From an uncultured Dokdonia sp. (GTDB taxonomy: Bacteria > Bacteroidota > Bacteroidia > Flavobacteriales > Flavobacteriaceae): 33,118 bases of DNA. Made by a program: the position numbers and the translations under genes. Each line of letters begins with the position of its first letter. Position 1 is the first letter of the stretch. Below, one piece after another: positions 8,303 through 15,851 of the stretch. Location of the stretch: assembly GCF_937910895.1 (NCBI RefSeq), contig NZ_CALEMI010000130.1:1-33118 (forward strand), given 5' to 3'. The notes below the pieces were generated by a model that worked only from the letters and a program-made list of their open reading frames with translations, made no database searches and was not told the DNA's origin.

Positions 8303-8339
8303 AATGAAAAATATTTAATTAACTAAAAAAACAGAATAA

Positions 8340-8945
8340 ATGAAAAAGTGGCTTCCATTAATAATTATAGTTGTAATCCTATATGTAGGATACAGTTGGG
8401 CTAAAGGAATTAACAATACTGCAGTTGTAAATCAAGAAGATGCAAAAGCTGCATGGTCTAATGTAGAAAGTGCTTATCAACGAAGAAATGATTTGATAGG
8501 GAACCTAGTAAAAACAGTACAAGGTGCTGCAGATTTTGAAAAATCAACGTTAACTGAAGTTGTGAATGCTAGAGCTAAAGCTACCTCTACAACCATTAAT
8601 GCAGGGAATTTGACGGGCGCTAGTTTAGCTCAGTTTCAACAAGCTCAGTCTGGCTTATCAAGTGCATTATCAAAACTACTAGTAGTAGTTGAGAAATATC
8701 CTGATTTAAAATCAAATCAAAACTTTTTAGAATTACAAAATCAATTAGAGGGTACAGAAAATCGGATTAAAATGGAAAGAGATCGGTTTAACGGAAAAGT
8801 AAATCAATATAATAAACATATTAAAGTTTTTCCAAACAGTCTTTTAGCAGGTGTATTTGGTTTTGAAGGAATGGACTTGTATTCTTCTTCACCTGGCTCA
8901 GAAAATGCAGTAGAAGTAAACTTCGATTTTAATAATAAAGAGTAA
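8340..8945 (+). CDS. lemA: LemA-family membrane protein
   Basis: 201 residues with an N-terminal membrane anchor (MKKWLPLIIIVVILYVGYSW) and a mostly helical domain. Family landmarks are AAWSNVESAYQRRNDLIGNL, VVNARAKAT, a heptad-rich helix, and ENRIKMERDRFN with NKHIKVFPNSLLAG near the C-terminus. LemA proteins form membrane-attached helical bundles; their biochemical role is unclear. The stop overlaps the first TPM gene by one base, and LemA-TPM-TPM is a recurrent gene cluster. The 37-base gap after the SDR contains no clear promoter, so the trio may be read through from upstream or use a promoter inside the SDR gene. Confidence 0.93.
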   Translation: MKKWLPLIIIVVILYVGYSWAKGINNTAVVNQEDAKAAWSNVESAYQRRNDLIGNLVKTVQGAADFEKSTLTEVVNARAKATSTTINAGNLTGASLAQFQQAQSGLSSALSKLLVVVEKYPDLKSNQNFLELQNQLEGTENRIKMERDRFNGKVNQYNKHIKVFPNSLLAGVFGFEGMDLYSSSPGSENAVEVNFDFNNKE

Positions 8946-9385
8946 TGTCTCAACTACATTCTTTTTTATCATCTCAAGACGAGGAAGCAGTCGTAAATGC
9001 AATCAAAGAAGCAGAAACTAATACTTCAGGAGAAATTCGAGTTCATATAGAGGCACACACAGATGAGGATCATTACGAACATGCACTCAAGGTTTTTGCA
9101 GAGTTAAAAATGCATAAAACTGAACTAAGAAATGGGGTTCTTTTTTACGTGGCTGTTAATGACCATAAGTTTGTGATTCTTGGTGATCAAGGAATCAATG
9201 ATAAAGTAACAGATGATTTTTGGGATAATACTAAAGAAATGATGCAAGATTATTTTAGGAAAGGAAATTTCAAACAAGGATTGGTAGATGGAATTTTAAA
9301 AACTGGACATGAATTAAAAACTCATTTCCCATATGAGGCCGATGACATCGATGAATTATCTAACGAAATCTCTAAAAGCTCATGA
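8945..9385 (+). CDS. TPM-domain protein, soluble
   Basis: 146 residues, one TPM (TLP18.3/Psb32/MOLO-1) phosphatase-like domain without signal peptide or membrane helix. Recognisable parts: EEAVVNAIKEAETNTSGEIR (start of domain), NGVLFYVAVNDHKFVILGDQ, INDKVTDDFWDN, and FRKGNFKQGLVDGI. It starts on the lemA stop codon and overlaps the second TPM gene by four bases (ATGA), so the three are translationally coupled. The two TPM proteins differ in location: this one is probably cytoplasmic or membrane-associated through LemA, the next is exported. Enzymatic activity is unproven. Confidence 0.9.
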   Translation: MSQLHSFLSSQDEEAVVNAIKEAETNTSGEIRVHIEAHTDEDHYEHALKVFAELKMHKTELRNGVLFYVAVNDHKFVILGDQGINDKVTDDFWDNTKEMMQDYFRKGNFKQGLVDGILKTGHELKTHFPYEADDIDELSNEISKSS

Positions 9386-10161
9386 AAAACATCTTATTAG
9401 TTGTATTTTTTGGACTTTTCTTTATAGGTAGTAGTCTAGCACAATATAAAATCCCCGCCACTCCAAATAAACAAACTAGTGTTTATGATTATTCTAAACT
9501 ACTTTCTTCTTCTGAAGCAAGAAGATTAGAACAAAAATTACTCAGATATTCAGATTCTACTTCTACCCAAATTGTTTTAATTATTATTAATTCGTTAAAG
9601 GGAGAGGATATTAATTATCTAGCAGCCAATTGGGGAGAAAAGTGGAAAATTGGTCAAAAAGGGAAAGACAATGGTGTTATTTTAATGATGTCTAAAGATG
9701 ATCGAAAAGTTGCCATTCAAACGGGAAGAGGTATCGAAGCAAGCCTAACAGACTTAATGTCCAAACGAATTATACAATCTAGAATTATTCCTGAATTTAA
9801 ACGAGGGAATTACTATAAAGGTTTGGATAAAGGGACCGATGGAATTTTTGAGGTTTTATCAGGTGAGTTTAAAGAAACTAGAAAACCAAAAAGAAAGAAT
9901 AAAGGGTCAGGTTTTTCTGGTGTTATTCCTTTTATAGTCATGGTATTTTTATTTTTTATTTTTAGGAATAGAGGAGGAAGAAACGGAGGAAGAAAATCTA
10001 GTTCAGGAGCTTTGTTAGATATACTCATTTTAAGCAGTATGGGTAGAAGTGGCGGATTTGGAGGCGGAGGTTCTTCAAGAGGTAGCTTTGGTAGTGGTGG
10101 CTTTGGTGGTGGCTTTGGAGGCGGAAGCTTTGGAGGTGGAGGTGCCTCTGGAAGCTGGTAA
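9382..10161 (+). CDS. TPM-domain protein (YgcG-like), exported, with glycine-rich tail
   Basis: 259 residues. A signal peptide (1-20, ending SSLAQ) precedes a TPM domain with VYDYSKLLSSSEARRLEQKL, IVLIIINSLKG, NWGEKWKIGQKGKDNGVILM and AIQTGRGIEASLTD. A transmembrane segment follows (about 180-195, IPFIVMVFLFFIF), then a Gly/Ser/Phe-rich tail of GGFGGG-type repeats. This architecture is typical of YgcG-like TPM proteins next to LemA. The domain is expected in the periplasm with the tail in the cytoplasm. It overlaps the previous gene by four bases and converges on selO, 35 bases away, with no clear terminator between them. Confidence 0.92.
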   Translation: MKNILLVVFFGLFFIGSSLAQYKIPATPNKQTSVYDYSKLLSSSEARRLEQKLLRYSDSTSTQIVLIIINSLKGEDINYLAANWGEKWKIGQKGKDNGVILMMSKDDRKVAIQTGRGIEASLTDLMSKRIIQSRIIPEFKRGNYYKGLDKGTDGIFEVLSGEFKETRKPKRKNKGSGFSGVIPFIVMVFLFFIFRNRGGRNGGRKSSSGALLDILILSSMGRSGGFGGGGSSRGSFGSGGFGGGFGGGSFGGGGASGSW

Positions 10162-10196
10162 GTTAACCGAAAAATAATTTTTGATCTTATGTAAAG

Positions 10197-11747
10197 TTAA
10201 GAGCTACACGATAGCATCGAGCAACCTACCTTATGTCTTGCCCATTCTGGTCTTTTAGCAAACCAGTGTTCAAATTCGGGTTGTTCTTCGTAAGGTTTTT
10301 TTAGGACTTGATACAATTCTTCAATTAGAGAAAAGTCATCCTTTTCGGCCATATCAATGGCCATTTGAGCCATATAATTTCGAAGTATATATTTAGGATT
10401 TTTAGTTTTCATGAGTTGTTCACGTTCCTCACATGATATGGTTTCCTTTTCCAATCGTTTTGCATATTCAGAAAACCACTGTTGCCAATTGTTTAAAAGA
10501 TCGTCATGTATTTCATCTATATTATAAAAAGCATTTTCTACCAATTTAATTCCTTGTTCAGGAAATTCTTTTTTAAAATCACTCAACTTTCTGAAGAAAA
10601 TTGTCATATCTGTTTCGGATGCCTCTAGATTTTTTTCTAAAGACTCAATTAATAATAAATCATTTTTTTTAGCTAAGTTTAATCCTAACTTTGAGCGCAT
10701 CATATGTATTGACTCTGTCTTAAAATCTAGTTGATATCTTTCTAGAATTTCTTCCAAAGGGGGCGCTTCATCAATTAAAGGATACAGTGCATTGGCTAAT
10801 TGATATAGGTTCCATAATCCAATAGTCGGCTGGTTTCCATAGCGATATCTTTTGTGCTTCTTGTCAGTGGTATTTGGTGTCCATCCAAGATCAAAACCTT
10901 CAAGCCATCCATAAGGTCCATAATCAATAGTAAGACCTAGTATAGACATATTATCTGTATTCATCACTCCATGAACAAAACCTACTCGTTGCCAATGAAT
11001 GATCATTTCTAAGGTCTTGTTAGTTACTTCTTGAAAGAATTTTAGGTACACTTCTTTGCATGGATTACCTAAATGAGAAAAATGATGAAGGATGGTGTAG
11101 TCTGTTAATATTTTTAAATTTTTAAGATCATTTCTAGCAGCAAATAGTTCAAAATTACCAAAGCGTAAAAAAGACTTGGCAACTCTAGAAACAATAGCAC
11201 CCTTTTCATAAGCTGAGTTTCCGTTGTACATTACATCTCTTAACACTTGGTCTCCAGTTAAACTTAGAGACAATGCTCTTGTAGTGGGAACTCCAAGATG
11301 ATGCATGGCTTCACTACATAAATATTCTCTAATCGAAGATCGCAGCACTGCCAATCCGTCTGCTGTTCTAGAATAGGGTGTTGGACCAGCTCCTTTGAGT
11401 TGTAATGCCCAATTTTTAATTTCTCCTAAGTTTATAGCTCTTCCATCACCTAATTGACCAGCCCAATTCCCAAATTGATGGCCAGCGTAGCACATCGCAA
11501 ACGGTTTTGAATTTTCTATGATGCTGTTGCCAGTCATTACATCTAAAAATTGGTTTGATTGAATGTCTTGATTAGAAAACCCAAGTTCTTTAGACATTTC
11601 ACTAGACACATGAAGTAATCTAGGATTGGACGTTTTAATTGGTTTCACAAAAGAAAAGGCAGCCTCTGTTACTTGGCGTCTAGAATTTTCTTGAATAGGA
11701 TCTCCAGGTAATTGATCAGTAAATTTATTTGTAATATTTAGTTTCAG
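10197..11747 (-). CDS. selO: Protein adenylyltransferase SelO (YdiU), apparently with a non-ATG start
   Basis: SelO is a pseudokinase-fold enzyme that transfers AMP to proteins. Motifs: YAGHQFGNWAGQLGDGRAIN, LKGAGPTPYSRTADG, VLRSSIREYLCSEAM, the HGVMNTDNMS catalytic segment and DYGPYGW. The protein ends in CSS, where the first Cys matches the place of selenocysteine in eukaryotic SelO. A GTG at 11648 is the first standard start, but it would drop the conserved N-terminus. In-frame sequence upstream encodes NITNKFTDQLPGDPIQENSR and RRQVTEAAFSFV, highly typical of SelO. The frame back to the msrA stop has no ATG, GTG or TTG; CTG at 11747 or ATT at 11750 are the best candidates. Coordinates use the CTG, giving 516 residues. 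Confidence 0.88.
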   Translation of the reverse strand: MKLNITNKFTDQLPGDPIQENSRRQVTEAAFSFVKPIKTSNPRLLHVSSEMSKELGFSNQDIQSNQFLDVMTGNSIIENSKPFAMCYAGHQFGNWAGQLGDGRAINLGEIKNWALQLKGAGPTPYSRTADGLAVLRSSIREYLCSEAMHHLGVPTTRALSLSLTGDQVLRDVMYNGNSAYEKGAIVSRVAKSFLRFGNFELFAARNDLKNLKILTDYTILHHFSHLGNPCKEVYLKFFQEVTNKTLEMIIHWQRVGFVHGVMNTDNMSILGLTIDYGPYGWLEGFDLGWTPNTTDKKHKRYRYGNQPTIGLWNLYQLANALYPLIDEAPPLEEILERYQLDFKTESIHMMRSKLGLNLAKKNDLLLIESLEKNLEASETDMTIFFRKLSDFKKEFPEQGIKLVENAFYNIDEIHDDLLNNWQQWFSEYAKRLEKETISCEEREQLMKTKNPKYILRNYMAQMAIDMAEKDDFSLIEELYQVLKKPYEEQPEFEHWFAKRPEWARHKVGCSMLSCSS

Positions 11748-11759
11748 AATGTAATTTAT

Positions 11760-12296
11760 TTAATCTATTAACTTATCTGCATGCATTGTTCTTAGTTTTT
11801 GCAATTTTGGATTGATTACAAAAGAACAATAGCCAGAATTTTGATTGTTTTTATAATAGGCTTGGTGTTCTTTTTCTGCCTCATAGAAGATTGATAAAGG
11901 ACTAATTTCAGTCACTATTTTTTCATTATAAACAGGAGTTAACGCATTAATGACAGTTTGTGCAATTTCTTCTTGTTGTTCATTATGATAATAAATAACA
12001 GAACGGTATTGTGTCCCAACATCTGCTCCTTGCCGATTTAGTTGAGTTGGATCGTGCGTAGTCATGAAGATAATTAAAATAGACTCATAAGAAATGATGT
12101 TTTCATCATAGGTAACTTGAATTACTTCTGCATGCCCAGTTAATCCGGAGCAAATTTCTCTGTATGTTGGTTTACCAGGAGCATTCCCACCACTATATCC
12201 AGAAATAACTTTTTTAATCCCTTTTACTTCTAAAAAGACGGCTTCTGTACACCAAAAACATCCACCACCAAAAGTTGCTTGTTGTAAATTATTCAT
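11760..12296 (-). CDS. msrA: Peptide-methionine (S)-S-oxide reductase MsrA
   Basis: Reduces the S epimer of methionine sulfoxide in proteins, using thioredoxin. The 178-residue protein carries the signature FGGGCFWCTEAVF with catalytic Cys13, and YSGG and HAEV substrate-site motifs (GHAEVIQVTYD). DPTQLNRQGADVGTQYRS is typical of the family, and GYCSF near the C-terminus supplies a probable resolving cysteine. No signal peptide, so cytoplasmic. It overlaps the end of msrB by eight bases, and its stop codon is just upstream of the selO coding frame. The three form a minus-strand redox-repair operon. Confidence 0.96.
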   Translation of the reverse strand: MNNLQQATFGGGCFWCTEAVFLEVKGIKKVISGYSGGNAPGKPTYREICSGLTGHAEVIQVTYDENIISYESILIIFMTTHDPTQLNRQGADVGTQYRSVIYYHNEQQEEIAQTVINALTPVYNEKIVTEISPLSIFYEAEKEHQAYYKNNQNSGYCSFVINPKLQKLRTMHADKLID

Positions 12297-12741
12297 CTGT
12301 TTTCTTCAATTTTATAGAGGCAGAATTTACGCAATATCGTAATCCACTTGGCTCAGGGCCATCAGGGAATACATGCCCGAGGTGACTATCACACGTATTG
12401 CACAGAACTTCTATTCTTATCATTCCATAAGAATCATCTTTTATATACTGGATGGCATTTTCTTCAATAGGCTGCGTAAAGCTTGGCCAACCAGAACTTG
12501 AATCAAACTTAATAGTAGAATCAAATAAGTTGGTATTACAACAAATACATTGGTAGATTCCTCCTTCAAAAATAGAACAAAGAGATCCAGTATGAGGCCT
12601 TTCGGTTCCGTGTAATCTGCTAATTTGAAATTGCTCTGGTGTTAATATTGTACGCCACTCTTCTTCAGTTTTTTCAACTCTTTTATGTGGTGTAGGGTTT
12701 CCATTCACCGAAAAGTGAATGACATCTCTCCATGTGATCAT
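12289..12741 (-). CDS. msrB: Peptide-methionine (R)-S-oxide reductase MsrB
   Basis: Reduces the R epimer of methionine sulfoxide. In 150 residues it has the zinc site (Cys65 and Cys68 in CICC; Cys114 and Cys117 in CNTC), SGWPSF at 83-88, HLGHVFPDGP and the catalytic RYCVNSAS with Cys137. Cys55 in TGSLCS may be the resolving cysteine. No export signal is seen. The gene leads the msrB-msrA-selO operon, and a promoter-like TTG-N19-TATTTTTA lies just before it. Pairing separate MsrA and MsrB lets both epimers be repaired; nothing is missing or truncated. Confidence 0.96.
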   Translation of the reverse strand: MITWRDVIHFSVNGNPTPHKRVEKTEEEWRTILTPEQFQISRLHGTERPHTGSLCSIFEGGIYQCICCNTNLFDSTIKFDSSSGWPSFTQPIEENAIQYIKDDSYGMIRIEVLCNTCDSHLGHVFPDGPEPSGLRYCVNSASIKLKKTDE

Positions 12742-12757
12742 GCTTATCTATTTTATA

Positions 12758-12787
12758 TAAAAATAATGAATTTGTCTTTAGTTTCAA
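12758..12787 (-). promoter_or_regulatory. Putative promoter of msrB-msrA-selO
   Basis: On the minus strand: TTG (12787-12785), a 19-base spacer and TATTTTTA (12765-12758). This is one mismatch from TTG-N19-TAnnTTTG and about 17 bases before the msrB ATG. Confidence 0.5.
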
Positions 12788-12854
12788 ATAACTTAACAGA
12801 CGTTTTAATTTAGAAAACCTTTCAAACTAAAGAACGTTTTTTAAACCGTTAAAA

Positions 12855-14159
12855 TTACTTTTGTCTAAAATAAATAGTAATGGGTACTCCAGAAAAATTA
12901 TAGTGTTCTCTCAGTTGATTTTCAACATACCGCTTGTAAGGGTCTTTTACATATTGAGGTAAGTTTGAGAAAAAAGCAAATTGAGGAGTTGGTGTAGGCA
13001 ATTGCATACAATACTTAATTTTTACAAATTTACCTTTGGTAGCAGGAGGAGAGTTCTGTTGAACAATTTCCAACATCGTTTCGTTCAATTTACTAGTAGA
13101 AATTCTTCTTTTTCTATTTTCAAAAACCTCAACGGCTGTTTCTATTGCTTTTAGAAGACGTTGTTTTGTGAGCACTGATGTAAAAATAATTGGAACATCT
13201 GTAAAAGGAGCAATTTGTCTTCGAACTTGAGCTTCAAAATCACGCATGGTATTGGTTTCTTTTTCAACCAAATCCCACTTGTTTATTAGAATAATAACTC
13301 CTTTTCTATTTTTATCTGCCAACCAAAAAATATTCTGATCTTGACTTTCAAAACCACGTGTGGCATCTACCATTAAAATAACTACGTCTGAGTATTCAAT
13401 AGTTCTAACAGCACGCATTACAGAATAAAATTCTAAATCTTCTTTTACTTTTGATTTACGACGGATTCCTGCGGTATCTACAAGGTTAAACTCGAATCCA
13501 AAACGATTGTATTTTGTATCTATGGAGTCTCTTGTCGTTCCTGCAATATCTGTAACGATATAACGATCTTCTCCTATAAGTGCATTTATAAAACTTGACT
13601 TTCCTGCATTAGGACGACCAACAACAGCAAAGCGAGGAAGCTCATCTTCTTCTATTTCTTCTTTTTCTGGAAGTGCTTCTACAACTGCATCTAGTAAATC
13701 TCCTGTACCACTTCCATTAGTAGCTGCAATGGTAAAGAAATCTCCTAACCCAAGGTTATAAAACTCTACCGCATCTGCAGCACGTTTATTATTATCTACT
13801 TTATTAACAGCAAGAAAAACAGGCTTTTTCACTTTACGAAGTAAATTTGCTACTTCTTCATCCATTCCTGTGATTCCATTTTCTACATCGACCATAAATA
13901 TGATCGCATCTGCCTCATCAATAGCAAGTTCTACTTGCCTATCAATTTCAGCTTCAAAAACATCATCACTACCTACCACATATCCTCCTGTATCAATTAC
14001 CGTAAACTCACGACCATTCCAGTCTGTTTTTCCGTAATGCCGATCTCTTGTTACACCACTTACAGCATCTACAATCGCCTCACGGCGTTGAATCAAACGG
14101 TTAAAAAGAGTAGATTTCCCTACATTAGGACGTCCTACAATGGCTACAATAGTACTCAT
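12855..14159 (-). CDS. der: Ribosome biogenesis GTPase Der (EngA)
   Basis: Essential GTPase needed for maturation of the 50S ribosomal subunit. Its 434 residues hold two consecutive GTPase domains: the first with GRPNVGKS (9-16), DTGGY and NKVD, the second with [18 protein letters not shown] and [11 protein letters not shown]-like C-terminal domain follows (about 350-434, ending [14 protein letters not shown]). Length and layout match bacterial Der exactly. The gene stands alone on the minus strand with a TATCTTTG -7 element 17 bases before its ATG, giving a very short leader. Confidence 0.98.
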   Translation of the reverse strand: MSTIVAIVGRPNVGKSTLFNRLIQRREAIVDAVSGVTRDRHYGKTDWNGREFTVIDTGGYVVGSDDVFEAEIDRQVELAIDEADAIIFMVDVENGITGMDEEVANLLRKVKKPVFLAVNKVDNNKRAADAVEFYNLGLGDFFTIAATNGSGTGDLLDAVVEALPEKEEIEEDELPRFAVVGRPNAGKSSFINALIGEDRYIVTDIAGTTRDSIDTKYNRFGFEFNLVDTAGIRRKSKVKEDLEFYSVMRAVRTIEYSDVVILMVDATRGFESQDQNIFWLADKNRKGVIILINKWDLVEKETNTMRDFEAQVRRQIAPFTDVPIIFTSVLTKQRLLKAIETAVEVFENRKRRISTSKLNETMLEIVQQNSPPATKGKFVKIKYCMQLPTPTPQFAFFSNLPQYVKDPYKRYVENQLREHYNFSGVPITIYFRQK

Positions 14160-14176
14160 GATTTTTGTTTAAGCTG

Positions 14177-14184
14177 CAAAGATA
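14177..14184 (-). promoter_or_regulatory. Putative -7 element of the der promoter
   Basis: Minus-strand TATCTTTG, a perfect TAnnTTTG, 17 bases before the der ATG. The -33 region (GTGTATTTAG) is a poor match to TTG. Confidence 0.55.
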
Positions 14185-14297
14185 GTTTTTCTATATACTA
14201 AATACACAGTTATACACCGTAACTTCAACGATAGATAGCTATTTATCAAATTTTATAATCACTATTCCATATTTCCTTTGTTTTTCTGGTTTTGTAA

Positions 14298-14311
14298 GCT
14301 TTCGCGAAAGC
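14298..14311. repeat. Palindrome GCTTTCGCGAAAGC, copy 1
   Basis: Perfect 14-base palindrome 16 bases upstream of the LysE-family start codon, in intergenic DNA. Identical 14-mers occur at 20555-20568 and 26230-26243; the flanks differ, so this is not part of a longer mobile repeat. Confidence 0.9.
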
Positions 14312-14327
14312 GCACTACTAATGAGTC

Positions 14328-14945
14328 ATGATTTTTGCAATATTTATTTTTGGTCTTCTTTCTACTATTATCGGAGCTTTGCCTCCTGGTGCATCTAACC
14401 TTGCTGTGATAAAAACAACCGTAAAAGAAAACATATATCAATCTATGAAAATAAGTTATGGAGCGGGTGTAGGAGAGGTCTTACTCGCTTTTATTGCATT
14501 TTCTTCTGGAATGGTGGTTCAGGATTTTTTTGCCATGCACATCTGGTTACAATTTTTGATTGCTGGGATTTTAGGGATCGCTGGAATCTATTTTATAAAA
14601 ACAAAACAGATTGAAAAAAGAGATAAAAGAAAATACAGTTCTAAATATGTAACAGGATTTGCGTTAAGTGTTATCAATCCTCCAGTATTGATATATTGGG
14701 TACTTATCTTTTCTGTATTGCGTAGTTCTTTTGGTGTAGGACTAGAAAATTATTCTCTCGGATTCTTCTTATTTTTTCTAGGGGTATTTTTAGGGAAAGT
14801 AGTGACACTATACGGCTACGGAAAATTAGGCACACGGATTCAAAGGAAAAAACCCGACACAAATGCTACTTCTCTTAATAAGATGATTGGTATCGTTTTG
14901 ATTAGTCTTTCTTTACTACAAACGGTAAAATTGTTGCTATTTTAA
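14328..14945 (+). CDS. LysE-family transporter (exporter)
   Basis: 205-residue integral membrane protein with about five or six hydrophobic segments. The N-terminal pattern GALPPGASNLAVIKTTVKEN, the small-residue rich GAGVGEVLLAFIAF and the central NPPVLIYWVLIF are LysE-fold features; family members export amino acids and related metabolites. Substrate cannot be told. The ATG at 14328 is chosen because the ATG at 14321 is out of frame. The gene is convergent with the DUF2797 gene, 14 bases away. One GCTTTCGCGAAAGC palindrome lies in its leader. Confidence 0.85.
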   Translation: MIFAIFIFGLLSTIIGALPPGASNLAVIKTTVKENIYQSMKISYGAGVGEVLLAFIAFSSGMVVQDFFAMHIWLQFLIAGILGIAGIYFIKTKQIEKRDKRKYSSKYVTGFALSVINPPVLIYWVLIFSVLRSSFGVGLENYSLGFFLFFLGVFLGKVVTLYGYGKLGTRIQRKKPDTNATSLNKMIGIVLISLSLLQTVKLLLF

Positions 14946-14959
14946 GATTTACCAAAGGA

Positions 14960-15754
14960 TTATAAAATTTCGATACGTACGACATAGCCTTCCCAACTAC
15001 GCACATTAAATACGGTATCGTCTTCAAAAATGAGATATTGCCCTTTTACGCCTTTCAAAACACCTTCGTAAGCAGGCGTTTTATCTAGATTTAATGTCTT
15101 TAGCTTTTCTGGATATTTTGATACTGGAAAATGAATGTGGGTTTCTTCATTATCTGCAATAAAATAAGATTTTGCTTCTTCAGGAATATAGGCTTTTAAT
15201 GCTTCTCGGTATTCTACTAGATTTACATCTTCAATTTCATTTTTCAGCATTTTGCGCCAGTTGGTCTTATCTGAGACATGTTCTTTTAAGGCTATCTCTG
15301 TAATGCCTGCAAGATATCGATTAGGAACTTCTACAATTTCGAGTGCTTCGTGAGCACCCTGATCAATCCATCGCGTAGGAACTTGTGTTTTTCTGGTGAC
15401 ACCTACTTTTACATTACTAGAATTTGCGAGATATACAATATGTGGTTGTAGTTGTATTTTCTTCTCGTAATCCAGATCTCTATCTTCTATATCAAGATGT
15501 GCTGTAGATAATTCTGGCTTCATAATCCAGTCTGCGGCTTGTGGTACTTTATAAAAATCATCATAGCAGTATCCTTGTCTATATATCTTTTTATTTTCTC
15601 CGCAGGCAAGACATTGGTATCCTATAAATTCTATATGCATTTTCTTGTCGATAAGCTGATTCATCTGTAAGAAATCATTTTCCATCATCAAATAATAATT
15701 TATGGGATTTGTGATCTCAGTTTGCATTTTTTTAAGGACTCCTTGATACTGCAT
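14960..15754 (-). CDS. DUF2797-family protein, zinc-ribbon-like with possible GIY-YIG-like core
   Basis: 264 residues, soluble, function unknown. The start resembles other DUF2797 proteins (MQYQGVLKKM, then EFIGYQC). A ribbon follows with Cys48 and Cys51 (CLAC) and Cys63; the position where a fourth Cys would be expected is Asp66 (CYDD). WIMKPELSTAHLDIEDRD is the strongest family marker. After it comes HIVYLANSSNVKVGVTRKTQ and RWIDQGA, which resembles the GIY-YIG nuclease core but has no demonstrated catalytic set. It is divergent from the GH3-family gene and convergent with the LysE gene. The family name is fairly secure; the nuclease-fold comment is inference. Confidence 0.82.
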   Translation of the reverse strand: MQYQGVLKKMQTEITNPINYYLMMENDFLQMNQLIDKKMHIEFIGYQCLACGENKKIYRQGYCYDDFYKVPQAADWIMKPELSTAHLDIEDRDLDYEKKIQLQPHIVYLANSSNVKVGVTRKTQVPTRWIDQGAHEALEIVEVPNRYLAGITEIALKEHVSDKTNWRKMLKNEIEDVNLVEYREALKAYIPEEAKSYFIADNEETHIHFPVSKYPEKLKTLNLDKTPAYEGVLKGVKGQYLIFEDDTVFNVRSWEGYVVRIEIL

Positions 15755-15793
15755 ACTATTTTATAGCCTTTTAATTTTATAGAGTTTGTGAAA

Positions 15794-15812
15794 AAAAGCT
15801 AAATTAGCTTTT
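15794..15812. repeat. Inverted repeat in the DUF2797/GH3 divergent region
   Basis: Exact 9-base arms, AAAAGCTAA and TTAGCTTTT, around a single central base, between two divergent genes. It could be a shared operator. It is AT-rich, so chance occurrence is possible. Confidence 0.45.
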
Positions 15813-15851
15813 AAGATCTCCATGATAGATCGATGTAAATATACCAACTTT

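Noticed and set aside
9813-10028. Minus-strand frame opposite the second TPM gene
   Set aside because: Shadow of the glycine-rich coding region; no start context or family resemblance.
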